Notes under the pieces: model-generated
The model's database searches: none
Told to the model about the DNA's origin: nothing
Seen by the model: the letters and a program-made list of their open reading frames with translations, nothing else
Shown: in pieces, positions 12,401 through 27,400 of the stretch
Position numbering within the stretch: the stretch's first letter is position 1
Layout of the letters: each line of letters begins with the position of its first letter
Made by a program: the position numbers and the translations under genes
NCBI GenBank assembly: GCA_027574665.1
Contig: CM050658.1
Location: forward strand, 23,448,317-23,512,316
DNA: 64,000 nt
Source of the DNA: Rhynochetos jubatus
Taxonomy: Eukaryota; Chordata; Aves; Eurypygiformes; Rhynochetidae
Direction: 5' to 3'

Positions 12401-15400
12401 AATCTAGAGTTTGGAAAGAACATGCTAGATTCCAGATAAGTCTTATTATTGGAATATGGTAATAGGCTAAACAACAAAAAGTGTTGCCTTCCTTAGCAGG
12501 TGTTAACTGGCAGAAGAAATGATGATGGGTGTGGAACACAGCGCAAGCCTGCGTAAGCTACATGTAATCTCTCCAGGCAATCTACCAGCCGGAGCTGGAG
12601 ATAGCACCAAGCTAGTGTTGCTCATATCTGTGTAGTAACCTTCCTTTCCATGGACTGCTGAGAAATCTGGGGGTAGTTTGACTTTTTTTTTTAACCTAAT
12701 GTGACAGGCTGGATGATAGTAGAGAGAAAGAATTATGGTTTCTTGCGGTTCACAGAGTTCCAAGATGCTTAACAATTTGTGGTTGTCGCTCAGTGACAAA
12801 GAAGTAGCTCCGTCCTGCCTCCATTTAGTCCTTCAGCATCTGTTCAGATTCCTGGTCAGGTCTCTCTTCTGTGCCATGTTCCTGCCTGCAGGAAGTTTAG
12901 TAGTGGGTTTTGGGATGAGGGGTTTTGGTTCAAGTCCTGTTTGACTAGGAATATGCAAAGTCTTCTCTTACTACAGCAGCTTTCCTGAACAGTAGTTATG
13001 AGGAATGAATGATGTGGTAGAAGAAAAAAATAATTGGGAAGAGTCTAGAGTTTCTTAACATTCTACCTTTGGTATTTCTTGAGGGTCTTAATGGTATAGG
13101 GGTGTGAAATCTATTTCAACTTGGTTCTGAGTAGTCAGTACTTTTATATGGTTTTGTGATGTTTTCATTGTTCTCATGTTATCTGTAATTCATGTGTGTC
13201 CACTAGTTATAAATGTGGTCGTGTAGAAGAGAGCCACTAGTTGTCCGTTATGTCTTTGTATCGTGCCTCCTGAAATACAGATGGCATCACGTGTCACTTC
13301 TGAGTGGATCTTGATGCCATATCCTTTATTTATACCTTTTTTATTTTTCATTATGGGGAAATAGGTATGCACTTTAAAAACAGTTTTGATTTATCAGACA
13401 ACAAAATTTGTACAAGTCAGAAGTACAGTCTTCTGCTATTCTTTATGGTCCTGTTTATCATGAAAATTGCTGTTGAGTTTCTGTACTTTTTAATTATTTT
13501 TTTTAGCAGTTTGGGAAGTTTGTTTTTTTGGTGAGGAATCCCTAGAAAGTATGCTAAATCACAGATAATATGCTTTCCCTGTGACTTAATGGGTTTTATA
13601 GTTCAGAAACCACAGTCCTTTTTCAAGATCTAATTTGTGTAAGTTAGCACATTCATAACGTTTCCCTTCCCAGTAGTTTTCTTAATGCTAAATTAGAATA
13701 AATATTGGTGATGAAGAATTCTCAACTGTCCAAAGTTCCTTTCATATATGATGCATAGTAAGTTATTTCTGTGATTATGGAAAATAATAATCTGTGTTTA
13801 CCTTTTTTATTTTTTTTTTTTTTTAATTGTGTCTAGTAATATAGAATCACAGAACAATTTGGGTTGGAAGGGACCTTAAAGCCCATCCAGTTCCAACCCC
13901 CCTGCCATGGGCAGGGACACCCCCCACCAGACCAGGTTGCTCCAAGCCTCATCCAGCCTGGCCTTGAAGACAGCCAGGGATGGGGCAGCCACAGCTTCTC
14001 TGGGCAACCTGTCCCAGTGCCTCACCACCCTCTTCGGGAAGAATTTCTTCCTGATATCCAATCTAAATCTCCCTGCTTTTAATTTAAATCTGTTATCCCT
14101 TGTCCGGTCACTACAGGCCCTTGTAAAAAGCCCCCCCCCTCCAGCTTCCTTGTAGGCCCCCTTCAGGTACTGGAAGGTGCTATAAGGTCTCCCCAGAGCC
14201 TTCTCTTCTCCAGGCTAAACAAGCCCCATTCTCCCAGCCTGTCCCCATGGCAGAGGTGCTCCAGCCCTCTGAGCATCTTCATACCTTTTGTTAACATGAG
14301 ACTTAAGGAATACTGCAGCCAAACACTTGAGTTTTCCTGGCCAAAATAAGTCAGGTTTTTCAATTAAAATTTGATCATTTCAACCTTGTGTATATCTTCT
14401 CTGTCAGTATCTTCCCTTCCCTGAACGTCCGTTGAGTTCAAAGGAGAGATACAACCACTGTTTTTCTGTACTGAAGGGAAATAGATTGGTCGTATTCTAT
14501 ACTGTGCATGTTATATCATTTAAAAAAATAGAAAGTCAGAGGATACTTCATACTGTAGCATTTTTCTGTCCCCTTCCCCAGCTGAAAGAGTTAAACTGTA
14601 TTTTCAGGATTTTGAGCTTACATTAGCTCTTATTTTTACATGACCAGGAAGGATATTAGAGGATTGCTGCTCATATTTTACTCTTACCAACACTTGTACT
14701 TTCCCTTTCCCATTTGTCTGCTAGGGGTCGGTGTTTATCTCTGCAAAGCACAGGTAGTTTTAGATCTGTTTAACTGCCAGAGAATGTAATACAGATGAGA
14801 TACCAAATATTTTTTCAACTCAATACGCCGAGAATAGTTTTGTATAGTTCCTCTTCAGAAATCTGATTCAGAATGACCTGCAGTGGTAAAACATCCAGAA
14901 GTACAGTGGACATGTCCTAGTGCCAAGGGTTGAATTTGGGGCAGAAGCAGACAGTGTTGAATGGTTCTGTCCTGCCTTCATGAACTTGTCTCACTGTAAT
15001 TTTCTTAAGGCAGGAAAACTTGCAGTTGATAGAGGCTGGGCGATCAACGTGGGTAAGTGCAAATGAGTGTGTTATCTGATGCTGAAAATAGTGTCTTTAA
15101 CATCGTATTATTTTCATTTAGCATGATGTGAATTCTGTTTATGATAACAGAAAGTGACTGGGTTGTGTTAAACTAAAATCAACTCTAAGGAGAAAAAACA
15201 GAAAAAGTACTGGGTTTGTTTTCTCATCTACTATCACCTGTACTGATGTTTTATAATTAAATACAATATCCTTTTGAAAGAAAAAGATTAACTGGATAAA
15301 GATCTCATATATAAGGAAAAACATTTGGATTAAAGTAGTGTGAAAAAATTTAAGGAAGAATATTTGGAGTAAATGTAAATATTTCAATAAAATCTTCATT

Positions 15401-18400
15401 TTTATTAAATTGTTAAATAATTTTCGTAGCTTTTTATAATTGGCTCCTTTACATGTTATACCAGATCAAGGGGTTGGTTGATAAGCTGGAAAGCAGGGCC
15501 ATACCAGTTAGTGTCTGCTTTTGGCTGTGCAGTTTTTCCTGAAAAAGACTCAAATGAACAAATTATGAACATAGTGAATATAAATCTGCTCTCCTGATCA
15601 TAGCAAATGGCGATGCAAAACTAGTAAACTATTGATTCAGTATTTTGTTGTTGAAGACTAAGCTTGTCATTTTCATGGAGCTCTTCAATTCTGGGATATC
15701 TCCATTATTTCTTACACACAGTATGTCTCCAAGATTAAAAACAAAATAGACATTAAAAACAAACTCCAAAGCCTGTCATATTCACTGATACATACGGTGA
15801 GCTTGTTAAGTTTCTTGCTTAAATATTTGTAGTAGATTTCTCAGTAAAAGGTGCTGGTTTATTATATGAAAAGTATATTGGGGGTGAGGGGAGTGCCTAA
15901 ATACTTTCATCTAAAGAGTGTGTGTTAAAGAGGAGTTCTTCAAGTTTCTTCTGGTCTGAGTGTTTGCAGAAGACTTTGTTTTAACCCAGTTTTCAGCTTA
16001 GAAAAGAATTTTCCCGTGTCCTTTCCACCTGCCCCGTAATGGTAATTACGCAATGCCAGAATGCCTGGGGGAACTGAACTTTCAAAGCCCTAAGCTTTGT
16101 CCTGGCCACACCACATGTTACATACAGGTCTCAGTTCTTAGGGCAGTTTTGAGATGAAAGGGGCAGTTCCCTTTGGTCTGGGCATTTGCAGATCCTGTGC
16201 CTGATGGTCTGGTAGGCACACAGGTATGTACAGAAAGTCCCTGAGATGTTTTCTGTTGCTAGGTAAGGGTTTAATAGGCGCAGTATTTCTTAAAGAGAAA
16301 GAAGTGCCTGACATTTTAGTGATCTCTGTATCTTTGCAAAGACCATCTCTGTTCCTTGGTATCTAGGTTTTCACATCTTCAACAATTTTATGTTTAGGGG
16401 GTGGTTTTCATCACTGTTCAAGTGACAAAGGTGGCGGATTTTGTGCATACGCTGATATCACACTGGCTATAAAGGTAAGAAGTACTCTTAAACATGTATT
16501 TTATACTATTTGTGCAAATATGGAAAAATCTACATAAATTCCATCTTAATCGCAGAAAATAAAGCCATCTCTAGATGGGTAGGAATAGGGAAATGGTGTG
16601 GTACCTGATGCTGCAGAACATAATGTATATGCAGTGTTGTTAAGTGGAAGGGAAGAGTTGCAGGGATCAGAATGATAAATGTAAACATGTACTACTATTG
16701 CCTTTATAATGTCTTCTTGCAGAAAACCCACTCAAAATCAAACTAGATTGACTTTAATAACCTCAGTGATAATTCTCCTAGCCTGGCAGTTGAACCTGAA
16801 AATTCCATATTTGTTTCAGTGGTTACAATCAAGGCGAATGCAGAGACAGAAATCCTCTCTCTGAATCAAGCTGCACTATACAGTGCTCAGAGTGGTTCAA
16901 ATTCATGAATAAAAATGTGAATGTCTCCAAACCAATCAGTGAATGTTAATGAATATATTCGGTATTTAGCTGTTGAAAGGCTGGAGCGAGTCTTATGCAA
17001 TTAGGGCTTATTTGTATCAAATGTACTATAGTATTAGAATATTTATAAAGTATCAGTGGTAATCAAACATAAAAAAGCTCTAATGATTGCAGCACACTGT
17101 GACATAACATCCTGATTTCTGTACAGGGTAATTTGTGGAAAAGTAATCCAGAGTGTTCTGCTTTCCCTATCATTAAAATACAGATTGAGAAATTATAGCA
17201 GGTGACAGTTTGTACCAAGACTTTGGGGTTTTCCATGTCTACGTTAAAGATTGACAAATGACTAAGAATTAAAAAAATATTTTTTCATCACAAACATGGA
17301 ATAAGAAGTGAATTCTGTGGCTCTAATGTATACAGGCCCTATGGCAGTTTTTCCTAAATGGTGAATTTTATGCTTAAACAGTGAATGCCATCATGGTGGA
17401 CTGTTTCTCCTTTCCTGCTGATAAGCCTCACTTGTGCTATCGTTTGTGTCTCTTGAAGTTAGCTCCTCCACGTTGGGACCTGTGCAGCTCGCGCTTCACC
17501 CCTTCCCAGCCCACAGTTGTTGCAGTGGCTGGTTCCATTCCAGCCTCTGACAGCACCAATGCCACAATCAGTTTTATAATCCCGAGGTGGACCTGTCCTT
17601 TACTGCCTGGCTGGTGTGGGACGCAGCGATGCACCAGCTACGCTTGGGTAGGGCCAGTATTACTACAACAGGATTTATTATCCCGAACTCCACTGCGTTA
17701 TTCAGTGCCATTGGGCTTCTGCCGTATTCGCAGAGTCAGCTTTACATGTTAGTATGGGATGCTGTAGGAAGGCGCATCCTTGATCCTGTGTTGTGTCTGG
17801 TACTTTGTGGGAGAAAGGAGATGAGCAGAAATCTTTCTTCCCTCTCTCTGCCAAGATTCTCTACAAGTAGGCAGATACCTGCACCGATAACTCTCAAGTG
17901 CATGTTTCCTGCATTTCATCTGGTGGAAACGTATAGGGTTTTTTATAGCATAACCACAAAAATTATCTTTTTATGTGAAATAACTAGAGCTTTTGTAATT
18001 AAATATATTAGAATCATTTAGCCATTCCTTTAATGAATGAAATGAATAGACATGCGCTAGATTAAAACAGAATGCTGTGCAAGCTTCAAGCCTCCAGTTT
18101 AATCTGTGACCTGACTTTGTAATTTTCTCCACCTTTTTCTTTGGTTTTATATCCAGTTCTTATTTGAAAGAGTACAAGGGGTGTCTAAAGCCACAATTAT
18201 TGATCTGGATGCTCATCAGGTGAGTAGCTTACCTGTGTTCAGTCCTGCAGATGGTTTGCCCTAAATACAAGTGTGTGATAAACACCTTTTTTTTAATAAT
18301 AGTATAAGCTGTCAACTCTCAGAATACCAAGTTAATCATAGATGATGGAAACTGAACAGTTGGGTTGTTTAATTACTTTGTGTTCCAAAAGCTGTTAAGC

Positions 18401-21400
18401 CAGTTTAATAAAATTAAACTGAGTTGTAGCTCCATCGTGTGGCTCGAAGTAAAAAATGTTTTCGAGTTGTGTACGGATCTGAGGCATAAGTGTCTCTGGA
18501 GTAGATCAGTATCCCAGAAAAAACAAGTATCTCATAAAACAGAATTACAATTAGTTCAGCATGCATGATCGTTGCAGCAATCTTTGCAGGGGATGAATTT
18601 GACCTTCAGTGGAAAGCCTCGCTTCGGGCTAATGAAGTAAAGAATACATCACACTTCATCTGGTAAAATGATTTACTGTGGGTACCAAGAATAAATCTCA
18701 TCTTTGGTAGGATTTCAAAAATAAATCCTGAAAGGAGGGAAATAGTATTTTTAGAAGAGCACCAAAATTATGTCCAATCTGAAGCACTGAAGGTAACTTA
18801 TGATGTGTAAATAAACCATTTTTAGGTAGCTCCATGGCAGTGAGGAAGCCCAATGGCTGCAAGTTTTCCGTCGTACATCATTTCTCTGATCTGTAAATTC
18901 AGGCATCCTAAAATTACCGTGAAATAAGACACAGATTATGTAATTAAAAAGTTTTGTTTCATTATTCTCTTCAGCCATCTCTGTCAGGGTGTGGCTTTTT
19001 TTGGGTTTTTAGTTTTTAAAAAACTACTTGGAATGTATTTTGATTTTCAGGTTTCATGCTGGTGATCTCAGTTTTGTTTCCTTTCTTTGGGGAAGGAAAG
19101 GTGTGAACAGTGGTAGCTCAGCAGATTCTTTCAAAATGCACAGATGCTCTCATTTTTCAAGTGTTACAGGTCTTGATGCATTGGTGAGTTTCACCTTTCC
19201 TAAGAAAAGGTTCACCCAGGGGCTCTCATATTCCTGGATTTCTATTCATGAACTGTTTATTTGTGGACCAAAGGTGCTGAAGAAACAAGCAGGAGTTGCC
19301 ATTTTTTTAGCAGAAGGAAATTTAGTTCTGGTGCTTCCCATTCACTTTCTCAGGCACACTGACTAGCTTTAGCCCAGGGTTTGTTTTTTTTTTTTCCCTT
19401 TCGCTGATTTCCAGAAGGGGAAGTTGTAGCAGAAATATAGCTTAACTGTCCAGGCACATGAATCACATAACTGAATTATAGAAGATATATCTATGGAATT
19501 GTCTGTTTCTGTAGTTCAAATGAAGTTCTGTTGGGGCTAGGGGATGGAGTCCTGTATGATACACTCATTTCAACAAGATTATCTTAGTGATTGCTGTGAA
19601 AAGAGGATTTTTATACTAGTGGAAGAAAGTCCAAATGGGAACCAAAAGAATACTATTTAAATTCAGAAGCGGGGGAAATAGTTACAATCTGACTGTTCTC
19701 TTGAGCATCTGTCTTTACAACCGATACAATCTTTTTGTAGGGAATTCCTGGTGTTAAACAGTACGCTAAACTGTTGGGTCCTTAGTGTTTGTTAATTTTT
19801 CCAGGGATTGCTTATCTCACCAAGGCTTGAATTAGCAGAAGAGCTGTAGTATGCTGTATTTATTTATTAGTCCTTGTATAACAATGAGTATCACTACAGC
19901 AGTTGAAACTGACTTTTTTTTTTTCCATCATTGGAAGATAAGAGCTTTATTTGGTGGTCACAGTTCTTTTTGTGATGCTGCTGAAGATAATTAGCTTCTA
20001 ATTTTTGTTTATTTTTCTCATATGTGCAATGAGATCTGTGATAATTACCTTCACAGAGATACAAAAATGTTGATTTTGATAATAGTTGCAGTCTTTAGAC
20101 TGATACTGTCAAAGCCCTTAAAGCTCTACACCTCAAAACAACCTTCAAGACTATAAATAAGGGAATGACATAGGACTTTAAAATATTAGATCTTTGTAGT
20201 CTTAATTATTCTAGAATTTGCAGAACATTTAGTTCTGCATTAGCGTGCCAGGAATGGCTAACTGTGAATCTCCTTCAGGGAAATGGCCATGAGAGGGACT
20301 TCATGGATGATCATCGGGTATATATTATGGATGTGTACAATAGATCTATTTATCCAGGGGATGGATTTGCTAAACGTAAGTACAATTGAAGTTCATACTC
20401 CAGAATGTGAAAGATCTACTGTGTGGTGAACAGCTGCTTAATTTCTTGATAAGCTTCCTTGCAACAATGTTAACTAGATATATTATTTTTTAATTTCACA
20501 CTGAACATATGATTTTCAGTGGTCACTGTGAAATATCACAATCCTGTTAATCGTGTAGTGTTTTCCCTCATTTCTGGAATGCAGCTGTGGGTGTTGTGGC
20601 ATTTGTTGTCAGTCCATTCAGAAGCTCATGCCGTGCTTAGAACAGTGAGTTGAATAATCCTTTTGACTTGAAGGTATCTCTTTAGAAGTTAATCTTTCCC
20701 TTATACTAAATTTATAAAAGAATTTACTGAGGATTAGCTAATACTGTATAAAATGGTTTCATATATATAATATATTTAGCTGTTATCTTTCCAGTAGGAC
20801 TTGTTTTACAAGCATCTAGAAAACAAGATGTCTCTGAATGTGAAATAAGTTGGGAAGCAAAAGGAAGTCCTACAAATGTTAAGAGCTGGCGCTTTAATTT
20901 TTGTTGTTCTTTGTTTATCCCTACTGTGATGTGCCTATTGTGTCTGATGACCTGTCACAATTAATTAGTGGGAGGTTGACAGTGGTTAAATTGGAATGCC
21001 AAAGCTCAAAGTTTATTTGACCTTTGATTCTGTTGCACTGTTGCAATTTAACTGAATCATAGTTTACTGAGGGGGATGTTCTTTTGCTGCTGGATTTCCT
21101 CAATAATGCTGTCATCTGAAAAGCCTACTCAATTTGGATTCTTGGCAAGAATTAGGGGCAGTTCATTGTCCTTCTGTTTTGTAACTAGAAAAGATTTTGA
21201 AAATTGTAGTATATGTATTTCAAGGTATTAAAGTAAAAAATGACCATTTAAAGCACATCATGTCTGCAAGCAGACAAAGTGCAAGCAAATGAAGATCCAC
21301 CCCCGCCACCAAACGCATCCCTTTATTCATATATCAAATGGCAACATTTTGAGCAGATGGATTAAGCCCAAAACAGAGTAAGTCCTTCTTAGCAAATCTG

Positions 21401-24400
21401 AAATACTGAACTCACCCCTCTCCCGTCAGGCTGCAAATACTAGCATTGCTGTCCTACAGATGAAGCATGAGGTGCAGAAGGCTTCAGCCATGTGAAGGCT
21501 TGTGAATATGTAGTTTGCCTAAGGGTGTCTAAATAGGACTTCAGTGGCTAAATCCTTTCAACTCTTCCCAGTTAAGCCAAGGGGGTCTCTTGCTCCACCT
21601 ACTTCCCTTACCTTTAAAGGGGATGAACTGTTTTTGTGCTTCCTGGAGAGTGTTCTTGAAAACCTAGTGCTCAGTACCTCCTTTATCCTCTGTGGAAGCT
21701 TCCCATGGAATTCCTCCCCACTGAGCTTTGAGCACGCTGAAGTTTGCTTGTCTGAAATCTAAAACCTTTGTCTTAGCACTAACCTTCAGCATGCTCAGCA
21801 GGATCCCAAACTCCACAATATTGTGATCACTGCATCTAAGTCTATAGTGGATCTGATATTACAAAGCAGTTTTTCTTGGTTTATGAGCAACAGGTCCAGC
21901 TATGCCTTGTTCCTGGTTGGCACAGCTAACACTTGTATGAGGAAGCAGGCCTCTCTGTATTCCAGGAACTTAACTGATGACATGTGAGCTGCTGCAGTGT
22001 TCCAACAAATGTCTGGGTAGTTGAAGTCACCCATAAGAACCAGGTTCTGTTGACCTGAAACTTGCCTAAGTGACCCAGATATTGCTTCATTGGCCTTATC
22101 TTCTTGGTTTGGAAGTCAGTAGCAGATATGCCTACTCTAAGATCCCCCTTGGAGATGACCCCTCTCATCTTGACCCAGAAACGTTCGATAAGGCTTCCAC
22201 AATCCATAGTTCAAGGTTCTCATTAACAGAGAGTGTGACTTCTCATCCTCCTTTTCTTCCCTGCCTGTCTTTATGAAATAGCCTATCCACTGTGATCTTC
22301 CAGTCGTGTGAGTTGTCCCACCATGTTTGTTATTCCTGTGTTACCAAAACTTTCTGGCTGGGCATGGAGCTCTAGTTCCTCCTGTTCCCCAGGCTGCGTG
22401 TGTTGGTATACATACACTTGAGGTGGCTGGCCATCTGTTTCTTATCTTGGCAGACAGCTAAGGAACATTTGTCACTCCTCTGGTTGGCCTGGCTTATTCT
22501 CCAGTTTGTTGTAATGGCATAAGCGTCGCCATTTTGGACCCCATCCCCCAAGTCCCTGTCAAGTTGGCCAGCCTGGTGCCAGAAATTCTCTTGCCTCTTC
22601 TCTAGACAGGTGGATCCCATCCTTCCCTAACAGGCTGTAGTCATCAAAGAATGTCCTATTGTCGTAAAAGCCAAAAGTCTCACCATGGCACCAGCCACGA
22701 AGCCAGACGCTGATTTGCATTGTGCTCCTGGGTACACCCTTTCGTCTAACTGGCAAATAGAAGAAAAGAGGACTTGAGCACCAATACTTTTTGCTTGCAC
22801 ACCCAGGGCTTTGTAGTCTTCCTTGACTCTGCCCAGGTTCCGTCTTGTGTATTCCTGCCCACATGAAAGAGTAGCAATGGATAGTAGTCTGTGGTCTTGA
22901 CAAGTTCTGGCACCCTCTCGACCTTAGCTCCCAGAAGGCAGCGCACCTCTTGTGACTCCCTGTCAGGCGAGCAGACGGGTGCCTCAGGACCCCTGAACAG
23001 AGCCCGCTACAAGCACTTGTTTCTTTTTGCGGTATCCTCTGTGTGCTGCTGGTACAGTTTCTCCTTGCAGACCTTGCTTGTGGGTGTCTGCAGCTTCATA
23101 TCTGGCTTTGATTGAAGTGCTGGAGGCTGGGGACTGAGGCAGAGTCCTGCTTTTGTGGGTCACCAGGGCCCAAGGTGCTTCATTCTCTGTTGGTGTCTGC
23201 CACAGGAGCGTGGGTCTGAAACCACTTACCTCTGTCTCAGCCCCTCCTACACCGCACCACCTTTTCACTGTCCCCTGTAACCATCAGCCTCTGCACTTCT
23301 TTTACACTTCTTTTCATTGCAACCTACCTTCTGTACTGAAGTCTGCTTCCTTACCAGTTCTGTCTGGGTAGAAGCATCAGATATCTCAGGGCTTTCTCTG
23401 TAGAAACACTGGTTTTAACTGTGAGGTGAGTGCCCACCATTATGGCAGAGACTGAGAGCACTTCCCTGGGCGCTGGGCCTACAAGCAGCGTGCACGCCCT
23501 TCTGAGGCAAACTGCTGCGCCCTCTCGATTCCCGTTTACATGCCCTGGTTGCAGCGCTCCTAGTTGATAGCGTTCCCTAGGGCTGTTGCGATCTCCAGTG
23601 GTTTCTCCTGGTAATGCCCAAGACATGTTAACCTCTCCTGCGAGAGCTGCTGGCTCCTGGCAGGGCTTTCTGCTCTTTGTCAGGTTTCTCTGGCTCTGGG
23701 ACTCTCCCGTATGCCTCAATCTAGTGCCCAGCAACGGAGCTTGCTGTTGCTGTAGTGGTGTGTCCTGCCAATAGTAAAGAAACAGAAATCTTGAAACTAA
23801 TATTCATGCAGTAAAATAACGGAAAGAATGTTGAGCAAGGGTGGAAGGCAGAAACACTACCCCCCACCCCGCCCCAGGTAGATACAGGAATAAATAGCAT
23901 GCTGTGTTGGATGCGTTCATGCACGCTTGGTGGGTACTTAATCCACACTTAAGACTTCAGGTCATTTAATTGAAGGTGTAGGGTGTGGGGAGGTGGAAGT
24001 CATACCCTGAAACACCTCTGCAGATTTGATAAATTCATATTTAGAGTTACATATAACTGTAAAAGCACCCCAAGCTAGGCTGCGTAACCTTGGGTTTCTT
24101 CTCTCTTCATTTTCAACCCTCCTCTTCTAATGCTTTATTAGAAGCATGAGAAATAGTTTGATTTTAAATTAAGAATAGATATTTACTCTTCTGGTAGCAT
24201 TGCAGGGTAAGAACATTAAATTGAATATGCTTGGGGCAAAGCTGAATCTGGTTATACATTCATAAAGCAGTTCACATAAATTTGTGATCCTTTGCTGTTG
24301 AGTTTTGAGTGTTGTGATAAAACATCTTAATTTCCAGTAATATTTATCTTATGATATCTCCCAACTGTTTCCTCTGCAACAGCAGTTCAGCATTTTCTTT

Positions 24401-27400
24401 CCCTTATGCTTTGTTTTAGGTTACTTTTAAGTTAATAATTTCCTTCGATTTCTTTGCTGCTTGGTGTATAGACATGTAGATCAGCTGCTTTTCAATAACA
24501 TTTTCCACTTGTGTTTCAGACTTCCTGCCCCGCCCCCCAGCCCCTGCATCTTGACATTTTTTTTCAAGGTCATTGTACTTCTATTTGCTGGGAAAGCAAG
24601 TAGTTGAATAATTTTCTTTAATTCAAGGTTCTGTGAAAATGCAACATATTCACAAAACTTCCAGAAATGTTTTTTCTCTTGCTTACTTAAATCTTGCGTT
24701 TTCTTTCAAAGCAATGCTTTGTTTATTGCATGATATCAAAACATTTTTTTTAGGTGCCATAAAACGCAAGGTGGAATTAGAGTGGGGTACGGAGGACACA
24801 GAATATCTTCAGAAGGTACATACTCACGTGGAAGGAGCATTAAATGAATTAAAACCTGACATCATTGTTTATAATGCCGGGACTGATATCCTGGATGGTG
24901 ATCCATTGGGAGGACTTGCTATTTCGCCTCAGGTTTGTATAATGCTAAAATATCTACAGCCCTTCACTACTCGCTGGGTACTGAAGGCATTCCCGAGAGT
25001 GGCTTGTGGCCGTTTGGTAGGTGAAGATGGGGTGCACACTTTGCACTCAACCAGAGCATTTTCCTCTTACGGCTAACGTACAGATACTGCTCTGTTGCTC
25101 TTTCACCATATGGTTTTTGTTGTCTCTTCCTGACTAAACATCTTTGTTCTTCAGGTGCCTGCTCTGGTATCAGCTGCCTTCTTTCTGAAAGACGCTGGCT
25201 TTGAACATCCAGACAGTAACCAGAGAGGCTCATATTTTCACACTTTTCCTGACTCCTATTTTTCCTGTTTAGTGCTTTCTTTGTTTCTTTTATCCTCACA
25301 TAACCCATATTGCAATGCATTTCTTTTGACACCTGCCTCCAGTATGTATCTTACACTTCCCCTGCGGTACTCCCAGCTCTTTTAAACTGCTCTTCTGGTA
25401 TCCTCCATTTCTACCAAATTTGGGCAGCCTGACTGTGTGTTCTTAGCAAATGAACAGGTTTTTCCCTTTCCTTATTCTTTTCTATACACACATCATTCCC
25501 CTTCTTCAGTTTTACCTTCTCTGTCCCTAGTTTAGTACCAGAGTTAAATTTTGATGTACTGTGTATAGCTTCAGAGAAGGTGAAGATATCTAGATACAAC
25601 AAGTTTTCTTTACTCAAAGTAAACAAGAATTTACAGATCTCGTGTTTCCTATGTTTTTTTAGCGATTCCTTCTGGGGCAGCTCCTCGGTTCTGTATGTCT
25701 CTCTCCTGTTTTCACATTTGGTTCTCTTTCAGTGTCCACCAGTTCAATATAGAGGAGTGTTTACTTGATTTGTGAGTGCTTGGATTCCCTTCTAATGGAG
25801 CCATTGCTCAATCCGTTCAGTTCTCATTTTATTTTGCAGTACTGTAGTTCTCAAATGCTTTCTTTTGCACAGAGCTCTAGTTCCTCGCTGGGTTTTATTG
25901 GCTTCCTTATGCATTTTCTCATTCTTAGGGTGTCTGTCACAGAGGCTTTCTGACTGCCTACAAAATGCTTGACGGACCCAAGGTGGAATGGCTGAGGAGC
26001 CACTCTGAATCTCTAGGTTTTGGTTCCATGGCTGTGTAAAAGTCTCTAAGGAGAAAGGAAGAGCTGAGGGGCTTGACTTGTTTGGTTTTGACCTTGGAGA
26101 AGGTATGACCTGAAGTGTAAGACCTCATTTGGTCGAGCAGAGATTTTTTTGGAAAGCAGTGGCCACCAAGAGAGATGGAAGCTAGTGATAGATGAGAATA
26201 CTTTTAAGATGTGCCTTTTCAAATTTTTTCTGCCATTCGAGAAGGAGCAGTGTTAATTGCCAAGAAAAATGAGTTGCTGTAGCTTGTTGGGCTCTGTGTA
26301 AGGAAAGGGACAAAGTGTAGGAATGGGGAAAGAGAGGTGAAATGATTGTTGTGGTCGCAAGTGGAGAGGAATGGTAGAGTGCCGTTTCTCTGTGCAGCCA
26401 GTAGCTTAGATGCCTGATGGTTTCTGTAGCTCAAGCCTTATTTTTCTGATTTGAGGGCATGGTTTCTGGTCTATCTGATCTTGTTGGCTTAGGTGTGAAT
26501 GGCATGTTTCACCAAGCTTGAAATGCTGACACTGAAGGCTTTGACTGGATAATGGACCAAGATAGTTCAGTCTTCAGTCCTACAGTTGTAGATGTCATTC
26601 ATGTTTTAAAACCTTGCTGCAGCATTAATTCTGCTCAAAATTACGCCTCCTCAGAGTGCTATGAGTGGTAGTTTCTTGGCGCCTGAGGCTGTAGCCAGAA
26701 AACTTGAGGTGTAGCAGATAAGGGGTAAAACCCTTTTATCTGGGGTTGGGAGATCTGTATCAGGCTGTTGTTTTCATTTGGTGTGTCTTCTTTCTTGGTA
26801 ACATGCAAATGCTGGAATAAGCCCATGTGTTTTCCCCTCAGTTCTTCCAGGCCCAGCCACTAGAGCTGCTGGTCCAGGGGTAAGGCGGTTAGGCTTCTAT
26901 GAATAGCATCTGCTTCCAATTTTTGTATGGTATGATGTTTGCTGCATCTAGTGGTGGTTCCCAGGAGACATACAGCTCATTCTGTAGTTGCGTTACTTCC
27001 CTGAAGGATCTGTTTGTAATATAATTTTTCAGTTTTCCTTTGTCTTTTATTTTTCCGTGGTTATTTCTTACTCCCATTGTTCTCTTACAGGACTGTGTCA
27101 AACTATACAAAACCCATTACTTTGTATGGTTTTGCAAAATATCTTTTTCAGCTATATTTGAACTTTATTCTTCCCCTTTACCATTTGTTTGTGGCCTGAT
27201 TTTTTTTTTTTTAATGGCAGGGTAATATTTCTTGATGTATTTACAGTCTCCTCTAGCCAATCTGAGTAGTGCATATTCATTTTGCTAGAATACTTTTGCT
27301 GCTGCTTCCTTAATTTTTTTGTATTTGATTGCATTTTAATTCCTTTCCCCTTCTCCAACTTCTGCAGTTACTTACATTTTGAGCTATCTGTTGTAAGCTG

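Larger units (their letters stand above)
15053..18156. other. HDAC11 introns flanking the double-histidine exon
   Basis: Two introns (15053-16397 and 16475-18156) with consensus splice sites. The only compositional oddity is a GC-richer block at about 17395-17770. Confidence 0.6.

Noticed and set aside
13864..14155. Several open frames at 13.9-14.2 kb
   Set aside because: They are produced by a CR1 3' fragment in reverse orientation.
26870..26930. tRNA-like A-box sequence (ggtaaggcggttaggct)
   Set aside because: No B box, no cloverleaf stems, no terminator.
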